Assembly: GCF_002167005.1 (NCBI RefSeq)
Contig: NZ_NHTN01000022.1
Span: 1-64,000, forward strand
Length of the DNA stretch: 64,000 nt
Direction of reading: 5' to 3'
DNA from: Indiicoccus explosivorum
Lineage (GTDB): Bacteria > Bacillota > Bacilli > Bacillales_A > Planococcaceae
Shown: piece by piece, positions 46,385 to 55,524 of the stretch
Position numbering within the stretch: position 1 is the first letter of the stretch
Layout: each line of letters starts with the position of its first letter
Translations under genes and position numbers: made by a program
The notes under the pieces: generated by a model
Seen by the model: only the letters and a program-made list of their open reading frames with translations
Database searches by the model: none
Told to the model about the DNA's origin: nothing

Positions 46385-46571
46385 GGTCTCATCCTAACTG
46401 TCAATGAAATGGGGGGTTGCCAAACAGGAACCGGACGGCTCCATGTTTCCAACCCTCTCTTTACTGCCAGTTTACCATGACGCTTACTGCGGGAATATGT
46501 TCCGGCGGAAAAGGAAGGAGGCGGCAAAAGTGGAAGGAAGTTCGAGGGGTCCGGAGAAAAAAGGGCAGCAA

Positions 46572-46600
46572 TAAAAAACAGCCTCCCTCTGGAGGCTGCC
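46572..46600 (-). terminator. Terminator of the cupin-XRE regulator gene
   Basis: Minus strand CAGCCTCC/GGAGGCTG followed by TTTTTTATT. Confidence 0.8.
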
Positions 46601-46626
46601 GGAGCTGCCATGCCGGTATCACCGGT

Positions 46627-47175
46627 TTACAGCACATCCTTCAGCTCGATATCCGAATAAATCGAAATGAACACCGTGGCATCGCCATCCCCGATATTTT
46701 TCACGAAATGGGGGACACTGGCGTTCCAGCTGAAGGAATCTCCTTCTTCGACGATGAAGGAATCCTCGCCTTGTTCCGCCAGGATTTTCCCTTTCAATAC
46801 CAAGTGGCATTCTTCCCCTTCATGCGCATGCGGTTCGCCGATGGAAGCGCCGGGAGGGAACTCGACAATCATGGTCCGGAGCCCCCCTTTTGAAGCGAGA
46901 TGTTCGATTTTCAACTGATTGAGCGATGTACTGGTCCGTCCGTCTTTCCGCACGACCCGCATATGCTGCTTTTTTTCCAGCAGCAAATAAGGGAGCGGGA
47001 CGCCCAGCGATTCGGCGATGGTGCCGAGCGTATTGATCGAAGGGGATGTATTGTTGTTCTCGATGTTGCTGATGAAGCCCTTGGACAAACCGGTCGCTTC
47101 ACACATCTGTGCGATGGTCATTTTTTTTCTGTTCCGGATGGCCCGGATTTTCGTTCCGATCTCCATTTTCTTCAC
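46627..47175 (-). CDS. XRE-family regulator with C-terminal cupin domain
   Basis: A 182-residue regulator. The helix-turn-helix (about 8-62) has MTIAQMCEATGLSKGFISNIENN. The cupin domain (about 105-180) has GASIGEPHAHEGEECHLVLKG and WNASVPHFVKNIG, with metal/ligand histidines. Such regulators sense small molecules and often control the divergent operon, here the hydrolase-dioxygenase cluster. Confidence 0.9.
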   Translation of the reverse strand: MKKMEIGTKIRAIRNRKKMTIAQMCEATGLSKGFISNIENNNTSPSINTLGTIAESLGVPLPYLLLEKKQHMRVVRKDGRTSTSLNQLKIEHLASKGGLRTMIVEFPPGASIGEPHAHEGEECHLVLKGKILAEQGEDSFIVEEGDSFSWNASVPHFVKNIGDGDATVFISIYSDIELKDVL

Positions 47176-47246
47176 CTCTGAAGTTCTCTTTTAAGAAACT
47201 TATTTTTATATTAACAAATAAATGATTGACATTCCATGAACAGTTG

Positions 47247-47263
47247 GTTATCTTTTAGATAAC
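47247..47263. promoter_or_regulatory. Palindromic operator candidate for the cupin-XRE regulator
   Basis: GTTATCTTTTAGATAAC is a perfect 7+7 palindrome with a 3-nt centre. A second imperfect palindrome (GAATAACCAGTGGTTTATTC, about 47349-47368) lies nearer the hydrolase gene. The region between the divergent genes is strongly AT rich. Confidence 0.6.
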
Positions 47264-47398
47264 TATTATTCTTATTATGAAACAAAAGAATAACGAGTTC
47301 TTTTTTTCTTTATTTGTTTCCAGATAAGAATATTAGTTCTATAAATTGAATAACCAGTGGTTTATTCAGGAAATATAATGACGAAAGGGTGTGAGGAA

Positions 47399-48067
47399 AT
47401 GGAAGCCCCTATGACGTATGCGCTGCGGAAGCCGGCACAGCCAGAAGCCGGTGAACGGCACCCCGCCATCTTCGTTCTCCACGGAATCGGCAGTGATGAA
47501 CAGAACATGCTGCCGCTGATCGACGGACTGGAAGACCGGTTTGCCGTATTCAGTCTCCGCGGCTCGCTGCATCACCCGCCCGGGTACGCTTATTTTACGA
47601 TCGAAGGGTTCGGGAAACCGCACCGGCAAGTGTTTGATGACGCAATCAGCAGGCTGACCGGCTTTATTGACTATGCTGTGCAGCATTACCCCATAGATCC
47701 GGACCGGCTCTATATCGCCGGATTCAGCCAAGGTGCCATCCTGGCCATGACACTCGGCCTGACCCTTGGAAGCCGGATCCGGGGAATCGCTGCACTCAGC
47801 GGTTACATTCCTGACTTTGTGAAAGAACAGTACCCGGTCAAACCGGTCGACCAGCTTTCCGTATTCATTTCCCATGGACAATTTGACGGCGTCCTGCCGT
47901 ATGACTGGGGACTCGAAAGCCGGAATTTATTCAGAGGCAGCGATTCCGACGTCACCTTCCGCACGTATCCGGAAGGGCATACGGTTTCAGCGGAAAATAA
48001 ACAGGCGTTCACGGACTGGGTCATGGAAGATCTGAAAAGAACGGAACGTCCGGCAAAGGAGGAATAA
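47399..48067 (+). CDS. Phospholipase/carboxylesterase family hydrolase, MhqD-like
   Basis: A 222-residue alpha/beta hydrolase. Nucleophile Ser in AGFSQGA, Asp in HGQFDGVLP, His in PEGHTVS; the N-terminus has FVLHGIGSDEQNML. In B. subtilis the related MhqD is induced by methylhydroquinone with a dioxygenase and a DoxX protein, as in this cluster. ATG 47399 follows GGTGTGAGGAA; the longer GTG start overlaps the operator region. Confidence 0.85.
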   Translation: MEAPMTYALRKPAQPEAGERHPAIFVLHGIGSDEQNMLPLIDGLEDRFAVFSLRGSLHHPPGYAYFTIEGFGKPHRQVFDDAISRLTGFIDYAVQHYPIDPDRLYIAGFSQGAILAMTLGLTLGSRIRGIAALSGYIPDFVKEQYPVKPVDQLSVFISHGQFDGVLPYDWGLESRNLFRGSDSDVTFRTYPEGHTVSAENKQAFTDWVMEDLKRTERPAKEE

Positions 48068-48070
48068 ACG

Positions 48071-48853
48071 ATGCTGCCCGCTTTATTTGTAGCCCATGGT
48101 GCGCCGCTGCTCGCTATTGAGGATAACGATTACACACAGTTCCTTCATTCGTTGGGGAACGAATGGCAGAAGCCGCGGGCGATCGTGCTGTTATCGGCAC
48201 ATTGGGAATCGCCCATCCAGCAGGTGAGCGATGCGGAGACATTCGAAACGATTTACGATTTCGGCGGATTCCCCGAGGAACTGTACCGGATCCGTTATCC
48301 CGCAAAAGGAGATTCTGCGATGACTGAAGAGATCATGGCTCTTTTGAAAGCCGAAGGGGTCCCGGCTGAAGCGGACTCCGAGCGCGGACTGGATCACGGC
48401 GCTTGGGTGGTGCTGAAGCTGCTGTATCCGGCGGCGGACATCCCGGTCATAGCCATGTCGGTGAATCCGCGGCTGACACCAGCCGAGCAATATAAGATCG
48501 GCGCTTCCTTAGCTCCTTTGCGGGAGCAGGACGTGCTGATCGTTGCGAGCGGCGGGACGGTCCATAACCTTCGGGAGCTCCGGATGATCGGCAGGAATGA
48601 AACGGTCGATCAGTGGGCGGTGGAATTCGATAAATGGCTTGAGGATCGGCTCCTGGGATGGGACACATCTTCTCTGTTCGCGTACGCTGATGTGGCGCCT
48701 GCCGCTGAACTGGCGGTGCCGCCATACGGCAATGAACATTTCATCCCTCTTTTCTATGCGATGGGGACTGCAGACCGGGAAAAACAGGCGCAGCTTCTGC
48801 ATCGCGGTTACCGATATGGGAATTTGAGCCACAGTGTATGGCAGTTCGGATGA
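48071..48853 (+). CDS. Extradiol ring-cleavage dioxygenase, DODA/LigB-type
   Basis: A 260-residue class III extradiol dioxygenase (4,5-DOPA dioxygenase-like, YgiD family). Metal histidines are visible in LFVAHGAPL, LLSAHWES and ERGLDHGAWV, and a late His in SGGTVHNLR. These enzymes open catechol rings. Starts three bases after the hydrolase stop, so co-transcribed. The aromatic substrate is unknown. Confidence 0.88.
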   Translation: MLPALFVAHGAPLLAIEDNDYTQFLHSLGNEWQKPRAIVLLSAHWESPIQQVSDAETFETIYDFGGFPEELYRIRYPAKGDSAMTEEIMALLKAEGVPAEADSERGLDHGAWVVLKLLYPAADIPVIAMSVNPRLTPAEQYKIGASLAPLREQDVLIVASGGTVHNLRELRMIGRNETVDQWAVEFDKWLEDRLLGWDTSSLFAYADVAPAAELAVPPYGNEHFIPLFYAMGTADREKQAQLLHRGYRYGNLSHSVWQFG

Positions 48854-48913
48854 TGAAGATAGAGGATACTGGAATCGCTTGATGACAAAACAAAAAAATT
48901 GGAGGTTGAACAC

Positions 48914-49342
48914 ATGGAAAACAAATATGAATGGAGCGCTTTGGTTCTGAGATTGGTATTGGGGATGACGTTTTTTGTACACGGACTGGTGAAGTTCCAG
49001 GGCGGGATTGAAAACACCGTGGGCTGGTTCACGAGCATCGGGCTGCCCGGGGTTCTCGCATACGGCGTCGCTTCGCTGGAAGTAGCAGGCGGCATCGCCC
49101 TGGTCCTGGGGCTGTTCACCCGTTGGGTCTCGGGTTTGCTGGCTGTGCTGATGATCGGAGCGATCCTGAAAGTGAAACTGGCAGTAGGCTTTTTGGGGAA
49201 TGGCCAGATGGCCGGTTATGAACTGGACCTGGCATTTTTGGCGATGGCCGTCTCACTGGCGATCACCGGTTCCAAGGCATTCGCGCTGGACGGGTACTTC
49301 GCCAACGAGCGGAATACCGAAAAAACGGTCTCCGCGCACTGA
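48914..49342 (+). CDS. DoxX family membrane protein
   Basis: A 142-residue four-helix membrane protein of the DoxX family: LVLRLVLGMTFFVHGLVKF in helix 1 and EVAGGIALVLGLFTRW later. DoxX proteins accompany quinone and redox stress genes (MhqP in B. subtilis). ATG 48914 follows TTGGAGGTTGAACAC. Confidence 0.87.
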   Translation: MENKYEWSALVLRLVLGMTFFVHGLVKFQGGIENTVGWFTSIGLPGVLAYGVASLEVAGGIALVLGLFTRWVSGLLAVLMIGAILKVKLAVGFLGNGQMAGYELDLAFLAMAVSLAITGSKAFALDGYFANERNTEKTVSAH

Positions 49343-49371
49343 TTTTACTGCAAGACTGATGGACCAAACAG

Positions 49372-49408
49372 GCATTACTTCACTTTAAGGAGTAATGCTT
49401 TCTTTCAT
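49372..49408 (+). terminator. Hairpin between the DoxX and tautomerase genes
   Basis: GCATTACT/AGTAATGC stem with T-rich tail CTTTCTTTCATTTT. It may only partly end transcription, since the next genes face the same way. Confidence 0.6.
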
Positions 49409-49431
49409 TTTCTGACGAGAGGAGGAGGGCC

Positions 49432-49623
49432 ATGCCGATTATTCACGTCACCCTTCTGGAGGGGAGAGAGCAGCAGGCGATCGAAACGTGTATCCAGCAG
49501 GTTACACGCACTGTCCACGAGTCGCTCGGAGCACCTCTTTCGAGCATTCGGGTCATAGTGAATGAAGTGCCTCGGAACCGCTACGCGGTTGGCGGCACGC
49601 TGAAAAGTGAAATACCGGATTAA
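49432..49623 (+). CDS. 4-oxalocrotonate tautomerase family enzyme
   Basis: A 63-residue tautomerase with the catalytic amino-terminal Pro (MPIIHVTLLEG) and the conserved IRVIVNEVPRNRYAVGG. It interconverts enol and keto acids in aromatic meta-cleavage, fitting the dioxygenase upstream. ATG follows GAGAGGAGGAGGGCC. Confidence 0.92.
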   Translation: MPIIHVTLLEGREQQAIETCIQQVTRTVHESLGAPLSSIRVIVNEVPRNRYAVGGTLKSEIPD

Positions 49624-49653
49624 ACGAAAGAAAACGGAGGGAGAGGAAAATAG

Positions 49654-50427
49654 ATGGAGAAAACAGCACTTCGCTCAAATGTCCTTTCGGTCTTGGAAGA
49701 GAAAATGCGACTGATCGATACGGAAGACGGGGCCATCCATTTAGTCGGGCCGGTCCGGCTTCCGGTGAACTTATACGGCCAGACCCTCAGTTTCGAGTGG
49801 TACTGCTGGCTGAACGACGAGGGAGGGACTTCCGGTTACCATGAAATGATTGAAAAATTATCGACTGCGGATCTCGCTGAACTGCAGCAGTCCAGTGTGC
49901 TGGTCTATGGGGATTTCGCTGATGCGGATGATGCCCTCATCCGGATGCATTCCATCTGCCATACCGGGGATATCTTCGGGAGCAAGCGGTGCGACTGCGG
50001 CTACCAATTGAAGCAATCGATGAACAGGATCGCTGAACATGGCGCAGGCGCCCTGTTTTACTTGGCTGGCCATGAAGGGCGGGGCATTGGGCTGTTCACC
50101 AAGGCATTGGCTTATCTTCTGCAGGAAAACGGGTTTGATACGGTGGAAGCCAACGAGCAGCTCGGATTTGTGGATGACTCGAGAAACTATTCTGATGCGG
50201 TCCATGTGCTGAAAGCCCTAAGAGCCAAGCCGGTGACCTTGATGACGAATAATCCCAAAAAAATTGAAGCACTGGAGGCGGCCGGACTTGAGGTTACGAA
50301 GAGACAGCCGCTCTGGGGAGATGTATCTGAATACAATGAGCACTATCTCCAAACAAAGATTCAGCGTTCCGGTCACTTGGAGGAAAAAGACGGGATTCAG
50401 GCGGTCGAGGAAACAAAAACATCCTGA
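49654..50427 (+). CDS. Stand-alone GTP cyclohydrolase II
   Basis: A 257-residue RibA-type enzyme (GTP to diaminohydroxy-ribosylaminopyrimidine phosphate). The zinc cysteines are in CHTGDIFGSKRCDCGYQL; the catalytic region has HEGRGIGLFTKALAY, and MTNNPKKIEAL follows. It lacks a RibB domain, and no other riboflavin genes are near. It is grouped with ring-cleavage genes, as some RibA homologues are in specialised pathways. ATG follows CGGAGGGAGAGG. Confidence 0.86.
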   Translation: MEKTALRSNVLSVLEEKMRLIDTEDGAIHLVGPVRLPVNLYGQTLSFEWYCWLNDEGGTSGYHEMIEKLSTADLAELQQSSVLVYGDFADADDALIRMHSICHTGDIFGSKRCDCGYQLKQSMNRIAEHGAGALFYLAGHEGRGIGLFTKALAYLLQENGFDTVEANEQLGFVDDSRNYSDAVHVLKALRAKPVTLMTNNPKKIEALEAAGLEVTKRQPLWGDVSEYNEHYLQTKIQRSGHLEEKDGIQAVEETKTS

Positions 50428-50462
50428 ATGGCAGATCGCACGGATCACTTGGCACCACAATA

Positions 50463-50506
50463 CCGGACAGCGGCTAAGAGTCACCCGCTGTCCGGTTTTT
50501 TCTGTC
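50463..50506 (+). terminator. Terminator after the GTP cyclohydrolase gene
   Basis: CCGGACAGCGG/CCGCTGTCCGG stem followed by TTTTTT. It overlaps the last codons of the convergent YrhK-like gene. Confidence 0.9.
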
Positions 50507-50762
50507 CCCGCAATCTTTTCAAGTGCGTATTCTTGGCAATGTCCATCACAGCACGGACGACCATCAGGAAACTGCCGGCGATGAAAAAGGAGATGGCAAA
50601 CGTCTGGTGGTCTTTCGAGAGGAAGAGCACACTGCCGATCAGAAACAATATGCCGAGGAGGAGATTATTCAGATTGGACAGCACCTGATACCGCTGTTCA
50701 ATGATGATTTCATGATTTCCTGCATCGATCTGGAGGCTTTTCTGTTTTTTCCGGATGTCCAT
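50481..50762 (-). CDS. YrhK-domain membrane protein
   Basis: A 93-residue protein with two transmembrane helices. The YrhK-like signature is EQRYQVLSNLNNLLLGILFL, and the second helix (ISFFIAGSFLMVVRAVMDIA) precedes a basic tail. Function unknown. ATG follows AGGAGGAGAAGACATGG. Confidence 0.75.
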   Translation of the reverse strand: MDIRKKQKSLQIDAGNHEIIIEQRYQVLSNLNNLLLGILFLIGSVLFLSKDHQTFAISFFIAGSFLMVVRAVMDIAKNTHLKRLRGQKKPDSG

Positions 50763-50979
50763 GTCTTCTTCTCCTCCTTTTCAATGTGCAGCGAGACTAG
50801 CGGAAAAGAATCGAGATTCCCATAGTCTTACATTACCATAAGCTGTGAACTGATTTACCTCGTAAGCATGTATGGGGTCATGATTTGAGCTATAATTTAA
50901 TTGTCAGTTGGCAATGTTTGGTTTTCATAACAGTGATATATATTGAGTCATAAACCAGTAAAAGACGGGAGTGAGAGGG

Positions 50980-51331
50980 TTGATAAAAGGGCTTTATGAG
51001 GCACATTTGCCAGTGAAAAAAACCTTGCTGAATCCATTGAGTTCTATAAATAATTGGATTTGGAAATAGCGTATCAAAAAGAAAAATCGGCTTTTTTCTG
51101 GATTGAAAAAGGGGAAAGCTGGATAGCTTATGGGAAACAGATAAAGCAGAAACGCCATATCACCCTTCCTTAAGGCATATTGCATTCCGAGCGGACATAG
51201 AAACCATTGAAAAATTGCTGTTTTCTTCCGAGCACTATGGAATAGAATTCGTGGGAATCGGTTTAACTAATAAGCAAAAAGAGCATTTCTGCAAAGCACT
51301 TCCTAAAGATAGTAGTAATTATGAATGGTAA
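50980..51331 (+). pseudogene. Degraded VOC/glyoxalase-fold gene
   Basis: Pieces of one VOC-family protein appear in shifted frames: IKGLYEAHLPVK, then (one base shift) NLAESIEFYK-stop-LDLEIAYQKEKSAFFWIEKG, then (another shift) LWETDKAETPYHPSLRHIAF and KEHFCKALPKDSSNYEW. There is one TAA stop and at least two frameshifts. The stop is TAA, so it is not a Sec codon. A ribosome site (GGGAGTGAGAGG) precedes a TTG start. It lies in an AT-rich stretch unlike its neighbours. Confidence 0.8.
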
Positions 51332-51456
51332 GTGTTACATGCTTAAGTTACTTGCTGGTCCCCCTGTCTATGAAGGTGAATATCCACACTTTAAAATCTT
51401 TAAGAACTCATTTTATTTATCAGGAATGAATTTTTCGAAAGAGGGGTTTGAATAAC

Positions 51457-51945
51457 ATGAAAAAGAAGGCGTCGGTTGTTATAGGGGCTATGGTACTTAT
51501 TTCGGTAATAGTTTTCTTATCCATTCGGCTGTACGATATGCACACTGATAAGCAACTTTATCAGCGAGCAGTCATATATGGATATGAGGATACATTGCGG
51601 GATTACGAGGTATTGCTGCAAGTACAGCGTGACATCATTAGTGAAGAAGATGAAGAAATTCAGGAACGACTTATAGATTTATACCGCAAACTTTCGTTTG
51701 AAATGAACCCTCAGCATAATACTGGGGAATTGCTCAAACTCTTCTACGCGCAGAATAACCCTGATTCGGCTGTCGCGGATTATGATATCCGGGATATACT
51801 TGTTCCGTTTTCTCATACCTTGGAAGGAGAGGGAGAAGAAGACTGGGTAAGAGCCGCGAATGACTTTGAAGAAGCGATAGAACAAATGCGAGAAGAACTT
51901 GAAGTGATAAAAGCTGAATTGGATTTACCGCCAGATGAAGCTTAA
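51457..51945 (+). CDS. Hypothetical membrane-anchored protein
   Basis: A 162-residue protein with one N-terminal transmembrane helix (VVIGAMVLISVIVFLSI) and an extracytoplasmic acidic helical domain, ending in a coiled-coil-like stretch (FEEAIEQMREELEVIKAEL). No family recognised. GAAAGAGGGG precedes ATG 51457. Its low GC differs from surrounding genes and suggests transfer. Confidence 0.6.
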   Translation: MKKKASVVIGAMVLISVIVFLSIRLYDMHTDKQLYQRAVIYGYEDTLRDYEVLLQVQRDIISEEDEEIQERLIDLYRKLSFEMNPQHNTGELLKLFYAQNNPDSAVADYDIRDILVPFSHTLEGEGEEDWVRAANDFEEAIEQMREELEVIKAELDLPPDEA

Positions 51946-52051
51946 GTGGAACCTAATAGAATAAAATTCAACAACAGCACAACTCCTCTTATAATTACCA
52001 TTGCTATGGCCATTAGGCAGTTGTTGAATTTCTGGTCCGGCAAGGCACAGG

Positions 52052-52288
52052 TAGGGATATATAGAGCTCAGCAAGGAGATATCATTTTTGCTCGCCATTG
52101 TGGTCCCGATAATAAACCGGTCATTCCCGCTGAATGTCTAGCTGACAGGGGAGAATACAGTAACCGGAACGGTTCTGTGCCAGCATATCAGGGCGATCGA
52201 TACACAGGCCAGAGATGCTGAATTCAGGGAAAAGGCAGCGGCAGATACACTCAGCAAAGTGCTGGAGATTTTGCCAAAGCTCTTTTAA
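52052..52288 (+). pseudogene. Remnant of a PemK/MazF-type toxin gene
   Basis: An N-terminal fragment (YRAQQGDIIFA) resembles the QGDI(I/V) start of MazF-like toxins. In another frame, LTGENTVTGTVLCQHIRAID and then RDAEFREKAAADTLSKVLEI resemble the C-terminal half of PemK-type toxins, ending at TAA 52286. The frames do not join, so the gene is broken. No antitoxin gene is apparent. The family call rests on short stretches. Confidence 0.45.
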
Positions 52289-52409
52289 GCGCTCAGTGCC
52301 TGCGAAGAGCAACGTCCCATGTATCAGGAACACTTGGAAGGGTTCCTCTGACTGGTTTGATGGTTTTTGATTCGGACTAACACAGGTTGTTTGGATTGGG
52401 GGTTAAGAA

Positions 52410-52712
52410 ATGCCGAAATGCACCAACTGTCATCACCGATGGACCTGGAAAGAAACGCTGAAATCGTCTTTCACGCTGGATACCGGTATGGAATGTCCGT
52501 ATTGCGGCAGCAAACAGTACTTGACGAGGAAATCGAGAAAACGGATCACCGGTTTCGGGCTCATCGGACTGCTTCCGCTCGTGCTGACCGCTTTTTTCGA
52601 TTTTTCTTTAGGCACCCTCGTCGGCCTGTTTTTCCTTATCCTGATAACGCTTTTAATTTTTGTCCCGCGCCTGACAGTACTGACGGGCGGAGAAGAAGGG
52701 GCGCTGTATTGA
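52410..52712 (+). CDS. CXXC-20-CXXC zinc-ribbon membrane protein (TIGR04104 type)
   Basis: A 100-residue protein with an N-terminal zinc ribbon (CTNCHHRW ... CPYCGSKQY, two CxxC pairs about 20 residues apart) followed by two transmembrane helices. This layout is the TIGR04104 family of small Bacillota proteins; function unknown. ATG follows GGGGGTTAAGA. Confidence 0.82.
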   Translation: MPKCTNCHHRWTWKETLKSSFTLDTGMECPYCGSKQYLTRKSRKRITGFGLIGLLPLVLTAFFDFSLGTLVGLFFLILITLLIFVPRLTVLTGGEEGALY

Positions 52713-52929
52713 TTTCTTTCTATCCATATGAGCCGCTGTACCGGTACTTCTCGGTTTTTCTGAAACGGAGCGGGCGGAGAAGCAGTTGTAAAACGCGCCG
52801 CTTTCCACAGTGGCCCGACTCGTGTAAACTGTAAAAAGCTACAGCGAATGCACAGTCCGGAACGAACATCCTACCGCCGAAATCAAGGCGGGGGGAGCGT
52901 TCCGCAAAGGAAAGGAATCGGTTTTAATC

Positions 52930-53919
52930 ATGAAAGAGAATTTCTGGCAGGATCTGCCGCGACCGTTTTTTGTATTGGCGCCGATGGAAGATGTGACGAA
53001 CGTGGTGTTCCGCCATGTGGTGGCGGCTGCTGCGCGGCCGGACGTATTTTTCACGGAGTTTACGAATACGGAAAGTTATTGCCATCCTGAAGGCATTTAC
53101 AGCGTCCGCGGACGCCTGACGTTTACCGAGGACGAGCAGCCGATGGTGGCGCATATTTGGGGCGATAAACCTGACCACTTCCGGGACATGAGTATCGGAA
53201 TGGCCAAAGAGGCCTTTAAAGGCGTCGATATTAACATGGGCTGTCCGGTGCCGAACGTTGCATCGAAAGGGAAAGGCAGCGGGCTGATCAATTACCCGGA
53301 AACAGCAGCGGAAATTGTTCAGGCTGCAAAGGCAGGCGGACTGCCGGTCAGTGTGAAAACCCGACTCGGCTATACGAGTGTGGAAGAATGGAGAGGCTGG
53401 CTGACACACCTGCTGAAGCAGGACATCGCCAACTTGTCGATCCATCTGCGCACGCGGAAAGAAATGAGCGCGGTTCCGGCGCATTGGGAACTGATTCCGG
53501 ACATTATGGCGCTCCGCGATGAAGTCGCGCCGGACACGCTGATAACGATCAATGGGGATATTCCCGACCGCCAGAAAGGCCTTGAACTCGCTCATGAATA
53601 CGGCGTCGACGGTGTCATGATCGGGCGGGGGATTTTCCATACCCCGTTCGCATTTGAAAAAGAGCCGAAAGAACACAGCAGCAAAGAACTGTTCGATCTT
53701 CTTCGGCTGCATCTCGACTTGCACGATAACTATTCGACGGACATTGAACCGATCGCCTTTAAGCCGCTCCGCCGTTTCTTCAAAATTTATGTCCGCGGCA
53801 TCCGGGGAGCCGGAGAACTCCGTAACCAGCTGATGCACACCGAATCGACGGATGAAGTGCGCGTGCTGCTGGATGAATTTGAGAGCAAATCGAATTTAGC
53901 GGAATTGGCAGCAAAGTAG
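52930..53919 (+). CDS. tRNA-dihydrouridine synthase
   Basis: A 329-residue FMN enzyme that reduces uridine in tRNA. TIM barrel with [15 protein letters not shown] at the start, the catalytic Cys in [28 protein letters not shown], and the FMN-phosphate loop [10 protein letters not shown]. The usual HGRT motif reads IHLRTRKEM, so it belongs to a variant Dus subgroup. ATG follows AAAGGAAAGGAATCGG. Confidence 0.9.
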   Translation: MKENFWQDLPRPFFVLAPMEDVTNVVFRHVVAAAARPDVFFTEFTNTESYCHPEGIYSVRGRLTFTEDEQPMVAHIWGDKPDHFRDMSIGMAKEAFKGVDINMGCPVPNVASKGKGSGLINYPETAAEIVQAAKAGGLPVSVKTRLGYTSVEEWRGWLTHLLKQDIANLSIHLRTRKEMSAVPAHWELIPDIMALRDEVAPDTLITINGDIPDRQKGLELAHEYGVDGVMIGRGIFHTPFAFEKEPKEHSSKELFDLLRLHLDLHDNYSTDIEPIAFKPLRRFFKIYVRGIRGAGELRNQLMHTESTDEVRVLLDEFESKSNLAELAAK

Positions 53920-53959
53920 AAACTGGTTGAAAACGTCAATGAAAATTCATTAGGAAGAA

Positions 53960-54003
53960 CAAAAAGAGAGAAACCTTGCGGTGATGAGGTTTCTCTCTTT
54001 TTG
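53960..54003. terminator. Bidirectional terminator
   Basis: AAAGAGAGAAACCT/AGGTTTCTCTCTTT stem with A- and T-rich flanks between dus and the convergent hypothetical gene. Confidence 0.9.
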
Positions 54004-54057
54004 TTTAATGAAATCGCGCATGCGCAGCTGATGCCCTCGGATTCAGAAAAGCTTTTT

Positions 54058-54951
54058 TCATCGAACGCTCTTTTCTAAAAAGAGGTAGGCTACCGCAGCC
54101 AGCAGCAATAGGCGGTTCTGTCCAACGCCTGATCCTTCATTCAAATAAACGATATCGTTATCCATGTCCCGGAACAGCCCGGTCAGTTCGTGCGGAAAAA
54201 ATCCGTTATCGAACCGGACTGCATGCCTGCCGTCGGTATCCAGAAACGAAAAATCCCCGGAAAAGTTTTTCAATTCCCCCGAGAGAATCACTTCACCCGC
54301 TGAATTCTTCACCACACCTTTTGTTTTTGCCAGACTTTTGAAATCCTCTTGAATATACATGCCCAACTGAATGCCGTGTGGGTCGTTGATGGCAACAGCT
54401 GACCGTTTCAGTCCTTTCCGCTTCAGCGTCAGGAGGAGTCTGCCGCCGGAGCGGTACAGGCCGTAGGTGACCGGCAGCAGCATCACCAGGGAATCTTTGA
54501 AAATGAAACTGAGCGGATAGAACAGAACCGGCACATTCATCGGTTTCACTTCGCCCATGGATTCTCCTGTTCTACTGAACAGCAGGAGTTTCGGGAAGAA
54601 ACCGGGATCGCGTTTGATGATCAGGTGGTCCAGTTCTTCAATCGGTGTCCCTGATTCCGGGATGGGAATTTTCTTAGAGTCATTTAACTTATTCCTGCTT
54701 GATGCAGAAACGGCAAGCAGCACCACTCCGGTCACTGCGATCATAGATACGTTCAGCCAGTCTTCAGGAGATTCTGGCGGTTCTGTCAAAAGAAGAACCG
54801 CCGCAATGCCGAACACGGCCACGGCAGCCCAAAATGCCGCTTTCATGCGGCGGGCGTACATCTCGGAAAACATGCGATCACTCCAGCTTTTAGTGTTTCT
54901 TCTTTTTCTACGGGTGAGTTCTCTTTGGCGTTTCAAAAAAGTGGACAGCAT
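54058..54951 (-). CDS. Hypothetical membrane protein, 297 aa
   Basis: A basic N-terminus (RQRELTRRKRRNTKSW) is followed by two transmembrane helices (about 38-58 and 68-86), then a soluble domain of about 200 residues. That domain has DHLIIKRDPGFFPKLLLF and beta-rich repeats (DFSFLDTDGRHAVRFDNGFF) resembling a tubby/LURP-like sandwich, with a final hydrophobic segment. No firm family assignment. Confidence 0.6.
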   Translation of the reverse strand: MLSTFLKRQRELTRRKRRNTKSWSDRMFSEMYARRMKAAFWAAVAVFGIAAVLLLTEPPESPEDWLNVSMIAVTGVVLLAVSASSRNKLNDSKKIPIPESGTPIEELDHLIIKRDPGFFPKLLLFSRTGESMGEVKPMNVPVLFYPLSFIFKDSLVMLLPVTYGLYRSGGRLLLTLKRKGLKRSAVAINDPHGIQLGMYIQEDFKSLAKTKGVVKNSAGEVILSGELKNFSGDFSFLDTDGRHAVRFDNGFFPHELTGLFRDMDNDIVYLNEGSGVGQNRLLLLAAVAYLFLEKSVR

Positions 54952-55018
54952 CCATAAAAAAAGCTGAACTTCGGGGAGGCAGCTTTTTCCTGTTCAACAG
55001 ACTGGATCTGCGCAGTAT

Positions 55019-55324
55019 TCATTGCGGCGCATAAGGTTTGGCAAGATAGATGAATCCTTTCCTTGAAACGGTGAACTGGCTGACCGTTTGGCCGGTATTC
55101 CGGTCGACCGGCGGCTTGTCCAGCGTGTAGGCAGACTCTCCTGTCAGCTCGAAACGTGCTTTCTCCAGTTCGTTCAGCTGGGCGTCGACAGTGATTTCCG
55201 CGGTGAGCGCTTCGTTCGGATGGCCGTTGAACAGCAGATGCGTCCTGAGCGCCGTATGGGGTGAAATGTGGAAAAGGATAAATAACAGCCCGATCAGAAC
55301 GAGCAATGAAAAAAGTGAGCGCAT
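55019..55324 (-). CDS. Small exported or membrane-anchored hypothetical protein
   Basis: A 101-residue protein with one N-terminal transmembrane or signal segment (LFSLLVLIGLLFILF) and a soluble domain of about 80 residues (TAEITVDAQLNELEKARFEL). ATG follows CAGGAGGCAAGTC. No family recognised. Confidence 0.6.
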   Translation of the reverse strand: MRSLFSLLVLIGLLFILFHISPHTALRTHLLFNGHPNEALTAEITVDAQLNELEKARFELTGESAYTLDKPPVDRNTGQTVSQFTVSRKGFIYLAKPYAPQ

Positions 55325-55473
55325 GACTTGCCTCCTGGACGTTTGGTTCCATTGTATATCTTTTGAACCAGTAAAGGGAAGGGGTTTTGGAAAAAACAGG
55401 GGATAATGGCTTGTGGAAAGTACTGTCGGCAGTTGCGCGCTAAAAAGCTGTCAGTTCCAACGGAGTGACAAAC

Positions 55474-55511
55474 TAAAAAAACAGACCAGGCGCAGTGCCC
55501 GGTCTGTTTCC
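55474..55511 (-). terminator. Terminator of the second NlpC/P60 gene
   Basis: Minus strand AACAGACC(G)GGC/GCC(T)GGTCTGTT stem followed by seven T residues. Confidence 0.9.
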
Positions 55512-55524
55512 GTATCTTCCTTTA

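Noticed and set aside
50980-51331. Stop inside the VOC-like gene considered as a Sec codon
   Set aside because: The in-frame stop is TAA and frameshifts are also present, so it is a pseudogene.
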